Assembly: GCA_039707465.1 (NCBI GenBank) | Contig: CM077647.1 | Span: forward strand, 172,730,663-172,794,662 | Reading direction: 5' to 3' | Source: Rhabdophis nuchalis | Lineage: Eukaryota > Chordata > Lepidosauria > Squamata > Natricidae | DNA: 64,000 bases | Part shown: in pieces, positions 1-10,453 of the stretch | Position numbering within the stretch: position 1 is the stretch's first letter | Layout: the number at the start of each line of letters is the position of its first letter | Notes under the pieces: generated by a model | Told to the model about the DNA's origin: nothing | The model's database searches: none | The model's input: only the letters and a program-made list of their open reading frames with translations | Position numbers and translations under genes: made by a program

Positions 1-311
1 CACTGTATGTTTTAGTCTCAAATCCCCTAAATTTCCATTGAATGTTATTTACATCTCCATCATGCAGGGAGCAAGACAGTAAGTTATCTACCAGTGTTAA
101 TGTTTCCCAAATGCTCAAATGATGCTGCCTGTTGAATTTTCAAGGTATGACTTTCCTTCTGACAAAATCAACCTATTACTCCACATGTGTCTGAAGGATT
201 AAAATAAATACACCACAACTGATGTTGGGAGATTTTCTGTCATATCTACAACGGAGGATGAAGGCACTCTAGGAGGTCAAAGCGGTGTGTGTCTCTTTTA
301 TCCTGAGGGCT

Positions 312-319
312 ATGTAAAT
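312..319 (+). promoter_or_regulatory. V1 octamer (ATGTAAAT variant)
   Basis: ATGTAAAT lies 139 bp before the V1 leader ATG, in the position of the Ig octamer. It differs from canonical ATGCAAAT at one base, the same variant seen at most V genes left of 38 kb. Confidence 0.6.
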
Positions 320-450
320 TCAGGGTCAGCTTCCTGTTCAAAGGAACCATAACGTCCGGTTCTCCTGCTGTACTCAAAAGCTCAAAGGTTGAGTGTTGAG
401 TGAATGTTTTCCCATCAGTAAGAATCCTCCAACCTTTTGAACAAGCAATA

Positions 451-890
451 ATGGCCCTCTGGCTGAACCTCATGTCCTTGTTAGTTGTCCTCAGAGGTAT
501 CATTTCCCCCTCCAAACAGAAGGGTTATTCCTCAGTTTCTTGTGTTTATCCGCAGGAGTTCTTATTAAACAATCTTTCTTTTTAGGTATCCAGTCTGAGA
601 TTCAGTTGGTGGAGTCTGGAGGGGATGTGAGAAGACCTGGGGAGACCCTCCGTCTTTCCTGCCAAGTCTCTGGATTCACCCTCAGCGGTTACTGGATGAA
701 CTGGGTGAGACAGGCTCCTGGGAAAAGCCTGGAATGGGTGGCACGTACATGGTCTTCATATTTTTACTACTCTGACAAAGTCAAGGGACGCTTCACCATC
801 TCCATCGACAATGCCAAAAGCCAGGTGTATCTGCAAATGAACAACCTCAAAGCAGAGGACACAGCTGTCTATTACTGTACAACAGAGAGA
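451..890 (+). CDS. IGHV: V1: IGHV gene, intact coding exons
   Basis: Immunoglobulin heavy-chain variable segment; after joining to D and J it would form the antigen-binding domain of a secreted or membrane antibody. The leader exon 451-496 ([15 protein letters not shown]) ends at a GT donor. The V exon 586-890 follows a pyrimidine-rich tract and AG. FR1 carries [20 protein letters not shown]2 carries [14 protein letters not shown], and FR3 ends in AVYYCTTE. The conserved Cys, Trp and second Cys are present and there is no stop. The usual FR3 motif SRDNAK reads SIDNAK here, replacing a normally conserved Arg. CDR2 is short, like V4-V7. Coding looks functional; expression is not shown. Confidence 0.9.
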
Positions 891-929
891 CACAGTGAGA
901 GAAAGTATATGTGAAGCCAAGCAAAAACT
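891..929 (+). other. V1 RSS (23-bp spacer)
   Basis: Heptamer CACAGTG 891-897, spacer 898-920, nonamer GCAAAAACT 921-929. The heptamer is perfect; the nonamer differs from ACAAAAACC at both ends. Confidence 0.85.
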
Positions 930-930
930 G

Positions 931-1395
931 CCTATTTCACCCAACAGTTCTGCAAATTTCTTTTCTAATCAAAAAGAGCTTTCAAATTCTCCCTTCACAT
1001 CATTCTGCATTTCTACCTTCATCCATTCAATCTATAGGAATGAGCCTTTATTTTTTTCATGTAATGAACACCATATTTGAATTTCATACTCAATTCAAGT
1101 TGATATTTCCTCAGACCTGACCCTCTCATTCTCAATCCACCACCTGTGTTTTTTAGCCCTTAATTTAGTAATGGTATCATACATTTATTTGAGCACCTAG
1201 AATTACGTTAACTTTTTTAAATTGGTCCTCTGTGTATCCAGATGTGCATTGGTTTTCGAATAAGGGCAACATGCATGTGAGATGGTAGGAATGGAAAGGA
1301 TTTGATCCATCAGTGTACAGAATTACATTTCACTCATGGCAGCTTCATCAGGGATGAATTACACATTACACCCAAGAATATAAGTATCTGCTACT
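931..1395. other. V1 3' flank, nothing recognised
   Basis: AT-rich sequence without an ORF, RSS or repeat I can name. Confidence 0.4.
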
Positions 1396-1396
1396 C

Positions 1397-1590
1397 TGTT
1401 TTCCCGAAAATAAGATAGAGTCTTATTTTCTTTTGACCCCTGAAATCAGCACTTGCCATTATTATTTTTGGGGGGTGGGGTGGTTCTTGTTCTTATTTTT
1501 GAGGTGCAGGAGGCCGCGAGTGTGGTCACCTCATGGCTGCTACTGTGCTGCAATATCTTCAGGTTGGGCTTATTTTCAGGGAAACAGAGT
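1397..1590. mobile_element. MITE-like repeat with CCCGAAAATAAG ends
   Basis: The left end reads TTTTCCCGAAAATAAG and the right end CTTATTTTCAGGGAAA, an imperfect inverted pair about 190 bp apart. It resembles short DNA-transposon repeats common in reptiles. No ORF or clear target duplication is visible; family not assigned. Confidence 0.5.
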
Positions 1591-1839
1591 AGTTCTAATG
1601 AAGCAAGTGCTTATAATGTATTGTTTTTATTTATTTCTTGAGGTTGGGCTATTGAGCTCATTCTATTCAATCTAGAAGCTCTGGACACCTCCTGGAGATC
1701 AGAAACATTATCCCAAGTCCTATTCTGTTACCTATGGAATGAAGGTCTCTTCAGCCCCTGTGTCTGATGGGTCACTTCTACATGTTTTGCTCAAGAGGGC
1801 AACAGTGTTTTAACAAACTGTCATAGGGGAGACATGTTA

Positions 1840-2190
1840 GCAATGTTCCAATATCTCAGGGGTTTTCACAAAGAAGAGGGAGTCAAGCTATTCTCCAAAG
1901 CACCTGAGGGTAGAACAAGGAGCAATGGGTGGTAACTAATCAAGCAGAGGAGCAACTTAGAAGTAAGGAGAAATTTCCTGACAGTTAGAACAATTAATCA
2001 ATGCAACAACTTGCCTCCAGAAGTTATAAATGCTTCAACACTGGAAGTTTTAAAGAACTTGTTGGATAACCATTTGTCTGGAGTTGTATAGGGTTTCCTG
2101 CATAAGCAGGGGGTTGGACTAGAAGACCTCCAAGGTACCTTCCAACTCTGTTATTCTATTCTATTCTATTCCATTCCATTCCATTCTCCA
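1840..2190 (+). mobile_element. CR1-type LINE 3' end
   Basis: A 5'-truncated non-LTR element. The sequence around 1930-2100 resembles the end of a CR1 pol gene (translations near FLTVRTI, PPEVINAST and LDNHLSG, broken). It ends with GGTTGGACTAGAAGACCTCC and CCTTCCAACTCTG, the typical CR1 3' end, then an ATTCT/ATTCC repeat tail (about 2152-2190). Confidence 0.75.
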
Positions 2191-2194
2191 TTCA

Positions 2195-2665
2195 ACAAAA
2201 AATGAATGGTTGGTTTATTCTGTTAGCCTGATGATTTCCTCTGCTGCCTCTGAATGATCACTCAATAGGTCTCTGGAGACCTTCCTTACCCAAGAGACTT
2301 TCTCATAATTCTTTTTATAGCTGTGAGATAAAATTGTTTCTCTTTCTTCCTTTTTCATTTGCAGGGCAAGCCTGAGGTGTTTGAAATAGTTCCTCTCTCT
2401 CTTGGTTCACTGTCTGCCCTCTTTGTTCCTTCATAACTATGGATGGAGATGACAGAAATATGAATTCTCTACGACTGGTCTCACTGTCAGAAAGTTTCTC
2501 ATAGGTTGAATCTCTCCTTCATTCTGCTTGAACAGGAGGTTGGGCAAGGAGTCCCTTGTGGTGAGATGGGTGCGGGGTATAAATATAAACAATAAGGAGA
2601 CCTCTGTCCCCTCCAGCTCTATTCTGGTGGGCCGTTAGATGTAGAAAAAAAAATTATCCTCAAGG
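2195..2665. other. Intergenic, nothing recognised
   Basis: No supported gene or named repeat between the CR1 tail and the V relic at 2670. Confidence 0.35.
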
Positions 2666-2669
2666 GTGA

Positions 2670-2800
2670 ATCCTGGTCTCCTTAGTAGAGGTCCTTGGAG
2701 GCAATTCTTTCCTCTCTGAAGTGTTTCTTTACATTTGCCCTTCATGTATACAGGAGGTTTCAGTCAGGCAATTTTCTTTCTAGTGTCAGATCTGCAGCCA
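2670..2800 (+). pseudogene. IGHV: pA: decayed IGHV leader-intron relic
   Basis: The stretch CCTTAGTAGAGGTCCTTGGAGG resembles the leader-exon end and donor of other V genes but has lost GT. The following segment with CAGGAGGTTTCAGTC and TTCTTTCTAG resembles a V leader intron and acceptor, as in relic pB at 16.3 kb. No V exon follows. Recognised only by similarity to neighbours. Confidence 0.5.
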
Positions 2801-3194
2801 TATTCCTTTTGAATCTTTGGCCTGCCACATTTGCTATTATTCTACTATGCCTTTCTATTGTGGGAAAATGGGAGGGAGGATTTTGCAGAGTTAGATGCGA
2901 TGTAGCCATAACAAAATTCCTTTCTAGAAAGCCAAGGTCATCAATTGTCTCTGCACCTGGCTGGAACTGGATATGTGGAACTGCCAGCATGGCAGTGGAA
3001 GATTGGACCATGTGATGGGCTGATGGGTGTGGGGCAAGTTTCTGAATTTTCAATTGGGTGGGGAAAACCGGGAAGCTTTCAGATTCAGGTTTTCCCAGAT
3101 GTGCCAACATGTCCCTCTTAATAAATTGGAGATTGGAGCAATACTTTGCATTGGACTCTGATTTACTTTTGGATCCTATTTGGAATCCTGACAT

Positions 3195-3240
3195 CTAGGA
3201 GTCCAGTCAGAGGTTCAGTTGGTGGGGTCTTGGACAATTG
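3195..3240 (+). pseudogene. IGHV: IGHV FR1 fragment
   Basis: TCTAGGAGTCCAGTCAGAGG followed by TTCAGTTGGTGG matches the acceptor, leader end and first codons of a V exon, then similarity stops. It may be the displaced V-exon start of relic pA, about 400 bp upstream. Confidence 0.6.
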
Positions 3241-3329
3241 CTGCAACCAGAGGCGTTTTTTCCTTCTCCCTGCTCTGCTGAAGCCTGCAGGGTGCTGCTG
3301 AAGGTTGACAGAAGGTAAAAATGCCTCTG

Positions 3330-3453
3330 TTTTCCTGAAAAATGACACACATTTTTCCCCCCAAAAATGGGATGAGTGGGTGGGGCTTCAGAAGGCCAAA
3401 AATAACTGTATTCAGTGTATAAGACGCACCAACATTTCCACACTCTTTTAGGA
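3330..3453 (+). mobile_element. Fragment of GTATAAGACGCACC MITE family
   Basis: Contains TTCAGTGTATAAGACGCACC, as in the right half of the fuller copy at 15672-16057. Confidence 0.5.
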
Positions 3454-4765
3454 GGGAGAGGTGCTTCTTACACTGCGGGGTTCCTCAGGGGTCGGTCCTC
3501 TCACCACTCCTGTTCAACATATATATGAAACCGCTGGGTGAGATCATTCGTGGCTTTGGGGTGGAGTACCATCTGTACGCTGATGATACTCAGTTGTACA
3601 TATCTACCCCAAACCACCCCAACGATGCCGTTGAAGTGATGTCCCGATGTTTGGAAGCCGTGTGGAGCTGGATGGGAAGGAACAGACTCAGACTCAACCC
3701 ATCCAAGACCGAGTGGCTGTGGTTTCCGGCGCCCCGGTACAACCAGTTGATCCCATCACTGGCCATAGGGGGTGAACTTCTAGCCCCCGTGGATCGGGCA
3801 CGCAACTTAGGCGTCCTCCTAGATACTCGGCTGTCTATGGAAGATCATGTGACGGCCGTGGCCAAGGGGGCATTCTGCCAGTTTCGCCTGGTACGCCAGT
3901 TGCAGCCCCTATTGGACCGGGACGCCCTTCGCACAGTCACTCATGTGCTCGTGACTTCCTGACTAGACTACTGTAACGTTCTCTACATGGGGCTCCCCTT
4001 GAGGTGCACCCGACGACTACAGCTAGTCCAGAATACGGCCACGCGGGTAATTATGGGTACTTCCAGGTACTCCCACGTAACGCCGCTCCTGCGCGAGCTG
4101 CACTGGCTACCTGTGGCCTTTCGGGTGTGCTTCAAGGTGTTGATTACCATCTTTAAAGCGCTCCATGGCACGGGTCCTAGCTATCTGCGTGATCGTATCC
4201 TACCCCACACATCCCTTCGACGATTTGCTCACACAGAGAGGGACTTCTCCAGGTGCCGCCCTCCTGGCAATGCCAACAGGCGGCTCCCAGGGGAAGGTCC
4301 TTCTCTGTGGCGGGCCCAACCCTCTGGAATGACCTACGAGCTTAATAATTTAATTTATTAGATTTATAAACCGCCCCCTCTACCCGAAGGGACTCGGGCG
4401 GTGTACAGGAAAAATTAAAAACCATATAAAACATACAATATATCCAAAGTTAAAAACGAATTAAATTAACCTGTACTAAAATTTAGATCTACTACGGACC
4501 TCCGCTCCTTCCGTAAACAATTAAAGACCCATCTTTTCCAGCCAGGCCGGCTTGGCCTAACCTAATCTACCGTACCAGCCTAGTTGTAGTGAATATTACC
4601 TAATCGGGTTTTTACGTTATAAATTTAAACGAGATATTTTAACACAGGGTAAAACATTTAATTTAGTCTTATTATTTATAATTGTTATATATGTATATGC
4701 TCTTAAATTCTTGTACACTGCCCCGAGTCTCTTCGGAGAGAGGGGGCGGTCAATAAATCCAAATA
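3454..4765 (+). mobile_element. L2-clade LINE, 5'-truncated, broken pol
   Basis: Carries the RT palm (YADDTQLY) and the C-terminal region ([19 protein letters not shown]) typical of L2-clade elements. It matches the pol of the long copy at 25749-29661. The frame is broken by a stop near 3960 and by a nested insertion at 4338-4491. The 3' end (about 4710-4765) has the family's GC-rich end, with GAGTCTCTTCGGAGAGAG and GGGCGGTCAATAAA. Confidence 0.85.
4338..4491 (-). mobile_element. Nested L2 3'-end insertion
   Basis: A minus-strand copy of the L2 3' end (AAACCGCCCCCTCTACCC, GGGACTCGGGCGGTGTACAG) interrupts the plus-strand L2 pol between GAATGACCTAC and CTACGGACCTCC, which are close together in other copies. 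Confidence 0.7.
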
Positions 4766-4919
4766 AATAAATGAATAAATGAATAAATGAATAAATGAAT
4801 GAATAAATGAATGAATGAATGAATGAATAAATGAATAAATAAATAAACAAACAAACAAACAATCAAACAAACAAACAATCAAACAAACAAATAAATAAAT
4901 AAATAAATAAATAAATAAA
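4766..4919. repeat. AATA/AATG/AAAC tetranucleotide tract
   Basis: Simple repeat grown from the L2 tail. Confidence 0.9.
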
Positions 4920-5011
4920 ATATGGTAACATTATTTGAAAATCACAGGTGTAAAGTCTTCAGAATGAAATCTATAAGCAAGTGCCCTGAGGGGCCTTTTA
5001 TCCCAAATAAT

Positions 5012-5019
5012 ATGTAAAT
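5012..5019 (+). promoter_or_regulatory. V2 octamer (ATGTAAAT)
   Basis: 122 bp before the V2 ATG, followed by the CAATTTCCTCTTTAAA segment shared by V promoters here. Confidence 0.65.
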
Positions 5020-5133
5020 CAAGGCACAATTTCCTCTTTAAAAGCCCCCAAGTTCCCTTTTCAGGCAACACCCACCAACATAGTTTAGCCATTTTGCAGA
5101 ATTTTTTCCCTCCATTCATTTGAGGGAGCAAAA

Positions 5134-5568
5134 ATGATCCTGTGGCTAAACTTCCTCCCTTTACTAGCAGTCCTCAGAGGTAATTGTTTTCTCCCGAGGC
5201 AACGTCTTTCCATTTTAACTTTTGTCTACTGGAGAGCTCACTAAAACTCCTCTCATTCTAGGTGTCCATTCTCAAAGGCAGTTGGTGGAGCCTGGTGGTG
5301 ATGTGAGAAGACCTGGAGAATCCCTCCGTCTCTCCTGCCAAGCCTCTGGATTCACCTTCAGTAATACCTACATGCACTGGGTGAGACAGGCCCCAGGGAA
5401 AGGACTGGAGTGGGTGGCATACATCTATCCTGATTCCAGTGGAATATTCTACTCAGTCAAAGTCAAGGGCCGCTTCACCATCTCCAGGGACAATGCCAAA
5501 AGCCAGCTGTATCTGCAAATGAACAGCCTCAAAGTCGAGGACGCAGCAGTCTATTACTGTACTGGAGA
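5134..5568 (+). CDS. IGHV: V2: IGHV gene, intact coding exons
   Basis: Heavy-chain V segment. The leader exon 5134-5179 ([15 protein letters not shown]) splices at GT to the V exon 5262-5568, which starts after TCTCATTCTAG. FR1 has an unusual [12 protein letters not shown] (Pro for Ser), FR2 is [17 protein letters not shown]2 is IYPDSSGI, and FR3 ends [20 protein letters not shown] has Val where Asp is usual. No stops. The promoter and leader group it with V3 and V8, and all three units share a boundary near CATTATTTGAA upstream. Probably functional. Confidence 0.9.
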
Positions 5569-5607
5569 CACAGTGAGAGGAAGTGAATCTGAAGCTTGGC
5601 AAAAACC
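5569..5607 (+). other. V2 RSS (23-bp spacer)
   Basis: CACAGTG 5569-5575, spacer 5576-5598, GCAAAAACC 5599-5607. Confidence 0.88.
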
Positions 5608-5710
5608 ATGGTTCTGCAAATCCATTCAGTCTCAGAAGGCCACATTTTTCAATTAAAGGAGTCTGAGGAAGTTGCCTGGTTGCCCAGGAGGAAGGAAGAG
5701 CTGATCTTGG

Positions 5711-6048
5711 TGTTAGATTCTCTGCACGGTGGAGAATGGAGGGAGTCCGAGCCAGGTTTACTCAAAAACAACAGCCTTTATTAGCTAGGCAAGCTTACAG
5801 AAAAGATAGGTTCAGTAAAAGAAATAGGCGGTAGACAGGGGCTCCCGCGCTTTGACAGCTCTTTATATTTGGAGCTGTCAAAGGGGGAGCCAATCAGGCT
5901 GCAGCAAGGGCCAGGCGCGCCGCAGCCAATCAGGCGCGTCTGTCAGTTGGCTGCCTTGCTACTGTCTGTTACCAAGGCTCCTAGAGGCAGCTTGGAAGAT
6001 CTGCGGCCGGTCGTATCTCGAGACCGGTCGCAGGTCGAGGATATAACA
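5711..6048 (-). repeat. Gypsy element 1, 3' LTR
   Basis: 338 bp. It contains an inverted repeat (5850-5861 with 5872-5883) enclosing an AT-rich TATA-like core, plus two CCAATCAGGC motifs. Confidence 0.92.
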
Positions 6049-8846
6049 CCCCTTTCCCCCCTCGGTCTGCGCATGCTCGAGGAAATGTCTGTTCCGATGC
6101 ACGAGCATGCGTAGTCTTGTAAGAAGGCGGGGCGGCGCCGGGAACGCCCAGACCGCCTCAGTTGCTGGTGAGACGTCGGAGATGCAGGTTGCCCCTGTGC
6201 GAGCTCCTCCCTTCGGGGAGTGGAGCTCCAGGTGGTGACGTCATCGAGGCCTACCCACGGAGGCGGAGCCGTCGGAGCTGGTAAGTCGGGGCGAGGGGGC
6301 GCGGCGTTCGGAGCATAGTTTGCTGTATGCCGGTTGGTTGCGGCTGTGCAGGGCGGGTCCTTAGGGGCAAGGGCCCGCGCGTCCCCCTCGGCTTGAGACA
6401 GCTTGTGCAGCGTGTGCCGGAAGGCGGCGTCCAGTTCGGCCGGGCCAGAAGAAGCGAAGGCCCCGAGCGGTTTCTCAGGGGACGGTTTGATTGGCCCAAC
6501 CGGGGCAACGGGGAGGTGCGGCTCCGACGATGGGTCCGCAGGTGTGGGAAGGCGGCGCCTTAGTTGATCCAAGTGGCGCCGCCACTCGGACCCGTCCGGG
6601 AGGCTGACCCTGAAAGAGCAGGGACCCGTTAGCTCGGTCACCGTGGCCGGAACCCACTTAGTGTCCCCTGCATAGTGGCGGGCGTACACAGGGTCCCCGG
6701 GCAGGAAAAGGCGGGGAGGGGGGGCCCCCAGGTTGCAAGGCCGCACATCGTTGTAAGCCGGGTGCAGCCTGTCCAAGGTTGTCCGCAGGCGGCGACCCAT
6801 CAAGAGCTCGGCGGGGCTTTTCCGTGTGGCAGGGCAAGGCGTGGAATGCTGACCCAACAGGTAAGCAGCCACCCTTGCGGGCCAGTCCCCTGTGGTCATC
6901 CGTCCCAGAGCCTCCTTGGCCGAGCGGACGGCCCGTTCAGCCCGACCATTGGAGGCCGGATGATAAGGGGCCACTGGCGCGTGGCGGACCCCCTGCGAGG
7001 CCAAGAACTCCTGGAAGGTGGCGGACTGAAACTGGGGCCCGTTGTCGGACACCACGATGTCCGGCAACCCGTGCGTCGCAAAGAGGCGGCGCAGGGCCCT
7101 GACCGTACTCTCGGCCGTAGTGGAAGCCATCAAGATGACCTCCACCCAACGGGAGTAGGCGTCCACGACCACCAGGAACGTCTGGCCTCGGAAGGGGCCC
7201 GCGAAGTCTATGTGGAGCCTGGACCAAGGGCTCCGGGGCAAGTCCCACTCCCTGGGTGGGGCAACCGGAGGGGCGGGGCGGGTGATTTGACAAGGGACAC
7301 AACCCCCGACCCAGGCAGCCACCTCCGCATCCAAGCCAGGCCACCACACATAGCTGCGGGCGAGCGCCTTCATCCGGGCTATGCCGGGGTGGTCGGCGTG
7401 GAGCGTCCGGAGCACCCGGTGACGGAGGGGGGGGGGAACGATGACCCGATCCCCCCAGCACAAGCAGCCGCTGTGGAGCGAAAACTCCGTCTGGCGTGCC
7501 TTGTACGGCCGAAAATCTTCGGCCACGCCGCCCTGAGGCCACCCTCGCAAGACCCAGGTGGAGACCTGGGACAGGACAGGGTCGGCCTTCGTCCGGGCGG
7601 CGACGTCCGAGGACGTCAAGGGCAGGCCTGAGTCTGCCACAGACAAGACGGACAGTGCCGGCACCGGCTCTTCGTCCGCCTTGGGGAGGGGGCACCGGCT
7701 CAGGGCATCGGCATGCCCCAGCTGCTTGCCCGGACGGTAGTACAGCGTATAACTATACGCTGCTAGGAACTCCGTCCATCTGGTCATCCTGGGAGAAAGG
7801 ATGGGGGGGGTCGGACGGTCACCGGCCAAAAGCCCAAGGAGAGGCTTATGGTCCGTGAAGACAGCAAAAGTCCGACCATACAGGTATGGGTGGAACTTTT
7901 TGATGCCGGACACCATAGCCAGAGCCTCCTTGTCAATCTGGCTATAGTTTCTCTCAGTGGGAGACATTGTCCGGGACCAAAAAGCAATGGGGGCTTCTGA
8001 GCCATCTGGGAAGGAATGGCTCAGGACGGCCCCCAGGCCGAAAGGGGAGGCATCGCACGCTAACGTCAAGGGCAGCCTGTCATCATATTGCACAAGGACT
8101 GCCTCTGACGTCAGAGTGGCTTTGACAGCCGCGAACGCATGCGCCTCGCGGCTGCCCCAGCGCCAGGCCGCCGATCGATCGAGCAATCGATGAAGCGGCT
8201 CGGCTAACGTTGCCTTGTGGGGAAGAAAAGGCGCGTAAAAATTCAAGAGGCCGAGGAACGCCTGCAGCTCCGTCTTGGAGGCAGGCGTAGGGGCGTTCCT
8301 AATGGCCTCGACCTTCTTGGGGGTGGGGTGTATGCCCCGGGCATCTATCAAGAAGCCCAGGAACTCCACCTCCGGCGCGGCAAAAACGCATTTGCTGCGC
8401 TTTAACTTTAATCCCGCGCCCCTGAAAACGCTGAGAACCTTCCTCAGTACTTTGGCGAGTTCTGAGATGCTGGAAGCAGCTATCAGAACGTCGTCAAAAT
8501 ACGGGACCACGCCTGGGAGCCCATGGAGCAAACGTTCCATGAGGCTCTGGAAGATTCCCGGGGCGACGGACACACCGAATTGGAGTCTGCGACAACGGAA
8601 AGCCCCCCGGTGGGTGACGATGGTCTGCGCCTCCGCAGCCGCCTCGTCCACCGGGAGCTGTTGATAGGCCTGGGCCATATCCAGTTTCGCAAATATGCGG
8701 CCCTGCCCCAGGGAATGGAGCAGGTCTTGCACCACAGGGACTGGATATGGGTTCGCCTGGAGCCCACGGTTGATGGTCGACTTATAGTCGGCGCAGATCC
8801 GCACCGACCCGTCGGGCTTGATGGGGACCACAATGGGGTCTCCCAT
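5943..8846 (-). CDS. Gypsy pol: RT, RNase H, integrase
   Basis: Reverse transcriptase with the catalytic YFDD box (VVPYFDDVLIAA), RNase H region (FTDHKPLLGLLAGD), zinc-binding integrase N-terminus (HPGIARMKALARSYVWW ... C-x2-C) and integrase core (LHIDFAGPF, VSDNGPQF, HPASNGRAERAV: the D,D,E residues are present). A C-terminal region of about 100 residues with RLFLPGDPVYAR and a basic tail follows. The frame runs into the 3' LTR. The ORF is open for 967 codons, but its start is only a frame boundary: upstream RT codons lie in the gag-protease frame, so pol is separated from them by a one-base frame shift near 8848. Confidence 0.92.
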   Translation of the reverse strand: MGDPIVVPIKPDGSVRICADYKSTINRGLQANPYPVPVVQDLLHSLGQGRIFAKLDMAQAYQQLPVDEAAAEAQTIVTHRGAFRCRRLQFGVSVAPGIFQSLMERLLHGLPGVVPYFDDVLIAASSISELAKVLRKVLSVFRGAGLKLKRSKCVFAAPEVEFLGFLIDARGIHPTPKKVEAIRNAPTPASKTELQAFLGLLNFYAPFLPHKATLAEPLHRLLDRSAAWRWGSREAHAFAAVKATLTSEAVLVQYDDRLPLTLACDASPFGLGAVLSHSFPDGSEAPIAFWSRTMSPTERNYSQIDKEALAMVSGIKKFHPYLYGRTFAVFTDHKPLLGLLAGDRPTPPILSPRMTRWTEFLAAYSYTLYYRPGKQLGHADALSRCPLPKADEEPVPALSVLSVADSGLPLTSSDVAARTKADPVLSQVSTWVLRGWPQGGVAEDFRPYKARQTEFSLHSGCLCWGDRVIVPPPLRHRVLRTLHADHPGIARMKALARSYVWWPGLDAEVAAWVGGCVPCQITRPAPPVAPPREWDLPRSPWSRLHIDFAGPFRGQTFLVVVDAYSRWVEVILMASTTAESTVRALRRLFATHGLPDIVVSDNGPQFQSATFQEFLASQGVRHAPVAPYHPASNGRAERAVRSAKEALGRMTTGDWPARVAAYLLGQHSTPCPATRKSPAELLMGRRLRTTLDRLHPAYNDVRPCNLGAPPPRLFLPGDPVYARHYAGDTKWVPATVTELTGPCSFRVSLPDGSEWRRHLDQLRRRLPTPADPSSEPHLPVAPVGPIKPSPEKPLGAFASSGPAELDAAFRHTLHKLSQAEGDARALAPKDPPCTAATNRHTANYAPNAAPPRPDLPAPTAPPPWVGLDDVTTWSSTPRREELAQGQPASPTSHQQLRRSGRSRRRPAFLQDYACSCIGTDISSSMRRPRGERGVISSTCDRSRDTTGRRSSKLPLGALVTDSSKAAN

Positions 8847-8847
8847 T

Positions 8848-10348
8848 TTGCCTGGTCAACGGGCTCGAGCACGCCCTGCGCCACCAGCCGGTCAAGTTCG
8901 GCATCAACCTTGGGCTTCAAGGCGAGCGGCAGCCTGCGGGCCTTGAGCCTAATGGGTGCAACCTGGGGGTCAAGATTTAAGGAGACAGGGGTGCCTACGT
9001 ACGAGCCAAGCCGACCGTCAAACACGTCGGCGAACTCCTCCAAAACTCCTGAGATGGGAGAGGAGGCGGGAATAGTATGAACCCCCTGCACTGACAGGCC
9101 AAGGGCGGGAAACCAATCCAGGCCGATGATGGCCGCCAGGGGGTCAGAAACCACCAGAATAGGCAAGGGCCCCTTGAAACCCCCGTACTCCACCCCCAGG
9201 GAAATCTGGCCCAGGGTGGGGATAGATGATCCCTGATAGTCCCTCAGAACAGTGAGTGGGGGGGACAATTCATCTAAGGAAAACCCGGGGCGTAGCTTGG
9301 CCAACTGAGCCCGGGAAATAATGGACCGAGACGAGCCAGAGTCCACCTCCATGCGGACCCCCACCCCCTCCAGCTTCACAACTGTCCTGAGCCGCGTACG
9401 GTCGGGCCGGGCTTCCAGCGGGGAGTTGTCGTCGGTCAAGGCAAAACAGCCGGACGGCTGCGGCTGCTGGCGTCTGCCCCGGCGGCGTTGGGTGGGTGGG
9501 TTGGCCGCTGGTCTTCTACGGTCCTCTCCGGAGCGGCGTTGGGGCTCGGGGGAGGGTAGGTCTTCTGCGGGCGCGGCAGCGCGGCAAGCTGCGGCCAGGT
9601 GCCCCTTTCGGCCACAGCGGCGGCAGATGGTTTCCTTGAACGGGCAATCGGCTCGAGGGTGCTTACCCCGGCAGCCCAGACATCGGTAGGCAGCCGGCAT
9701 GGGCGGCTTGCGGCCGGTGGGCCTAATGTAGGCGACCTGGTCATCCACGTCAGGGTCCTCGTCAGGGTCCTCGTCCTCCTCTACCAGGCACGCGCGTGCG
9801 GCTGGGTGGCGGTCAGAGTCTCTGTCCAGGGCCGAGGACTCGGACATCTCGAATGCCCGAGCCTCGTCTACAGCCTGTTCCAAGGTTAGCTCAGCCCGGG
9901 CCAGCAGGCGCCTTCTGAGGCGGACTTCGCTGAGGCCCCAGATGAATTGTTCCAGCAGGGACTCGGCCAAGAATTCCGCGGCGAAGACGCACGGAATAGC
10001 GGCCATGCGGAGCGCCTTCAGGAATTCGGCCACCGACTGGTCAGGCTTCTGGAGGCACTTCCTGAAAGCGAAGCGGTGGGTCATTTTAGACGGCACCGGG
10101 GCGTAGTGGGCCCTGAGTCGTTCGATTAACGTGTCCCACGGCACATCATATACTTCGGCCGGTGCGGCCACAGTGCGGGCTGTGGCGAACAACTCCGTGC
10201 CGCCGCAGCCGAGGAAATGGCCCAATTTTCGCGCCGGGGGCAGCGCCCCGTAGTCATTTGCCAGCACGAAGCATTCGAATCGTGCCATAAAGGACACCCA
10301 GGACTCCTTCGCCGAGTCGAACGGAGCGAAAGGAGGAACGGAACCCAT
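8848..10348 (-). CDS. Gypsy gag-protease (plus start of RT)
   Basis: The N-terminal part (about 190 residues) resembles a retrotransposon capsid (WDTLIERLRAHYAP, FIWGLSEVRLRRRL). Two CCHC zinc knuckles follow near residues 222-255 (CLGCRGKHPRADC and CRRCGRKGHLAAAC), then an aspartic protease with the MEVDSGSSRSIIS active-site motif near residue 335. The frame goes on to the RT lead-in (LVAQGVLEPVDQAKWETP) and then leaves it. ATG 10348 is preceded by a non-coding leader of about 105 bp after the 5' LTR. Element 2 reads through this point without a shift, so the break in element 1 is probably a mutation and not programmed. Confidence 0.88.
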
Positions 10349-10453
10349 AGCGATCGTACCGCAAAAGAAAAAAATGTGTAATAAAAATTTTGTGAGGAAA
10401 ATTCCCTTCCCTCAGCAATTCGAGCTCTGCCTGGCCCCAGCCCTCGTCGCCAG

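Noticed and set aside
756..944. Antisense ORFs of about 60-100 codons over the 3' half of nearly every V exon
   Set aside because: They recur in the same place because V genes are paralogues; they are frame shadows of FR3 and the RSS, with no start context or homology.
6675..7631. 318-codon + strand ORF inside Gypsy pol
   Set aside because: Opposite-strand shadow of integrase in GC-rich sequence; no recognisable domain.
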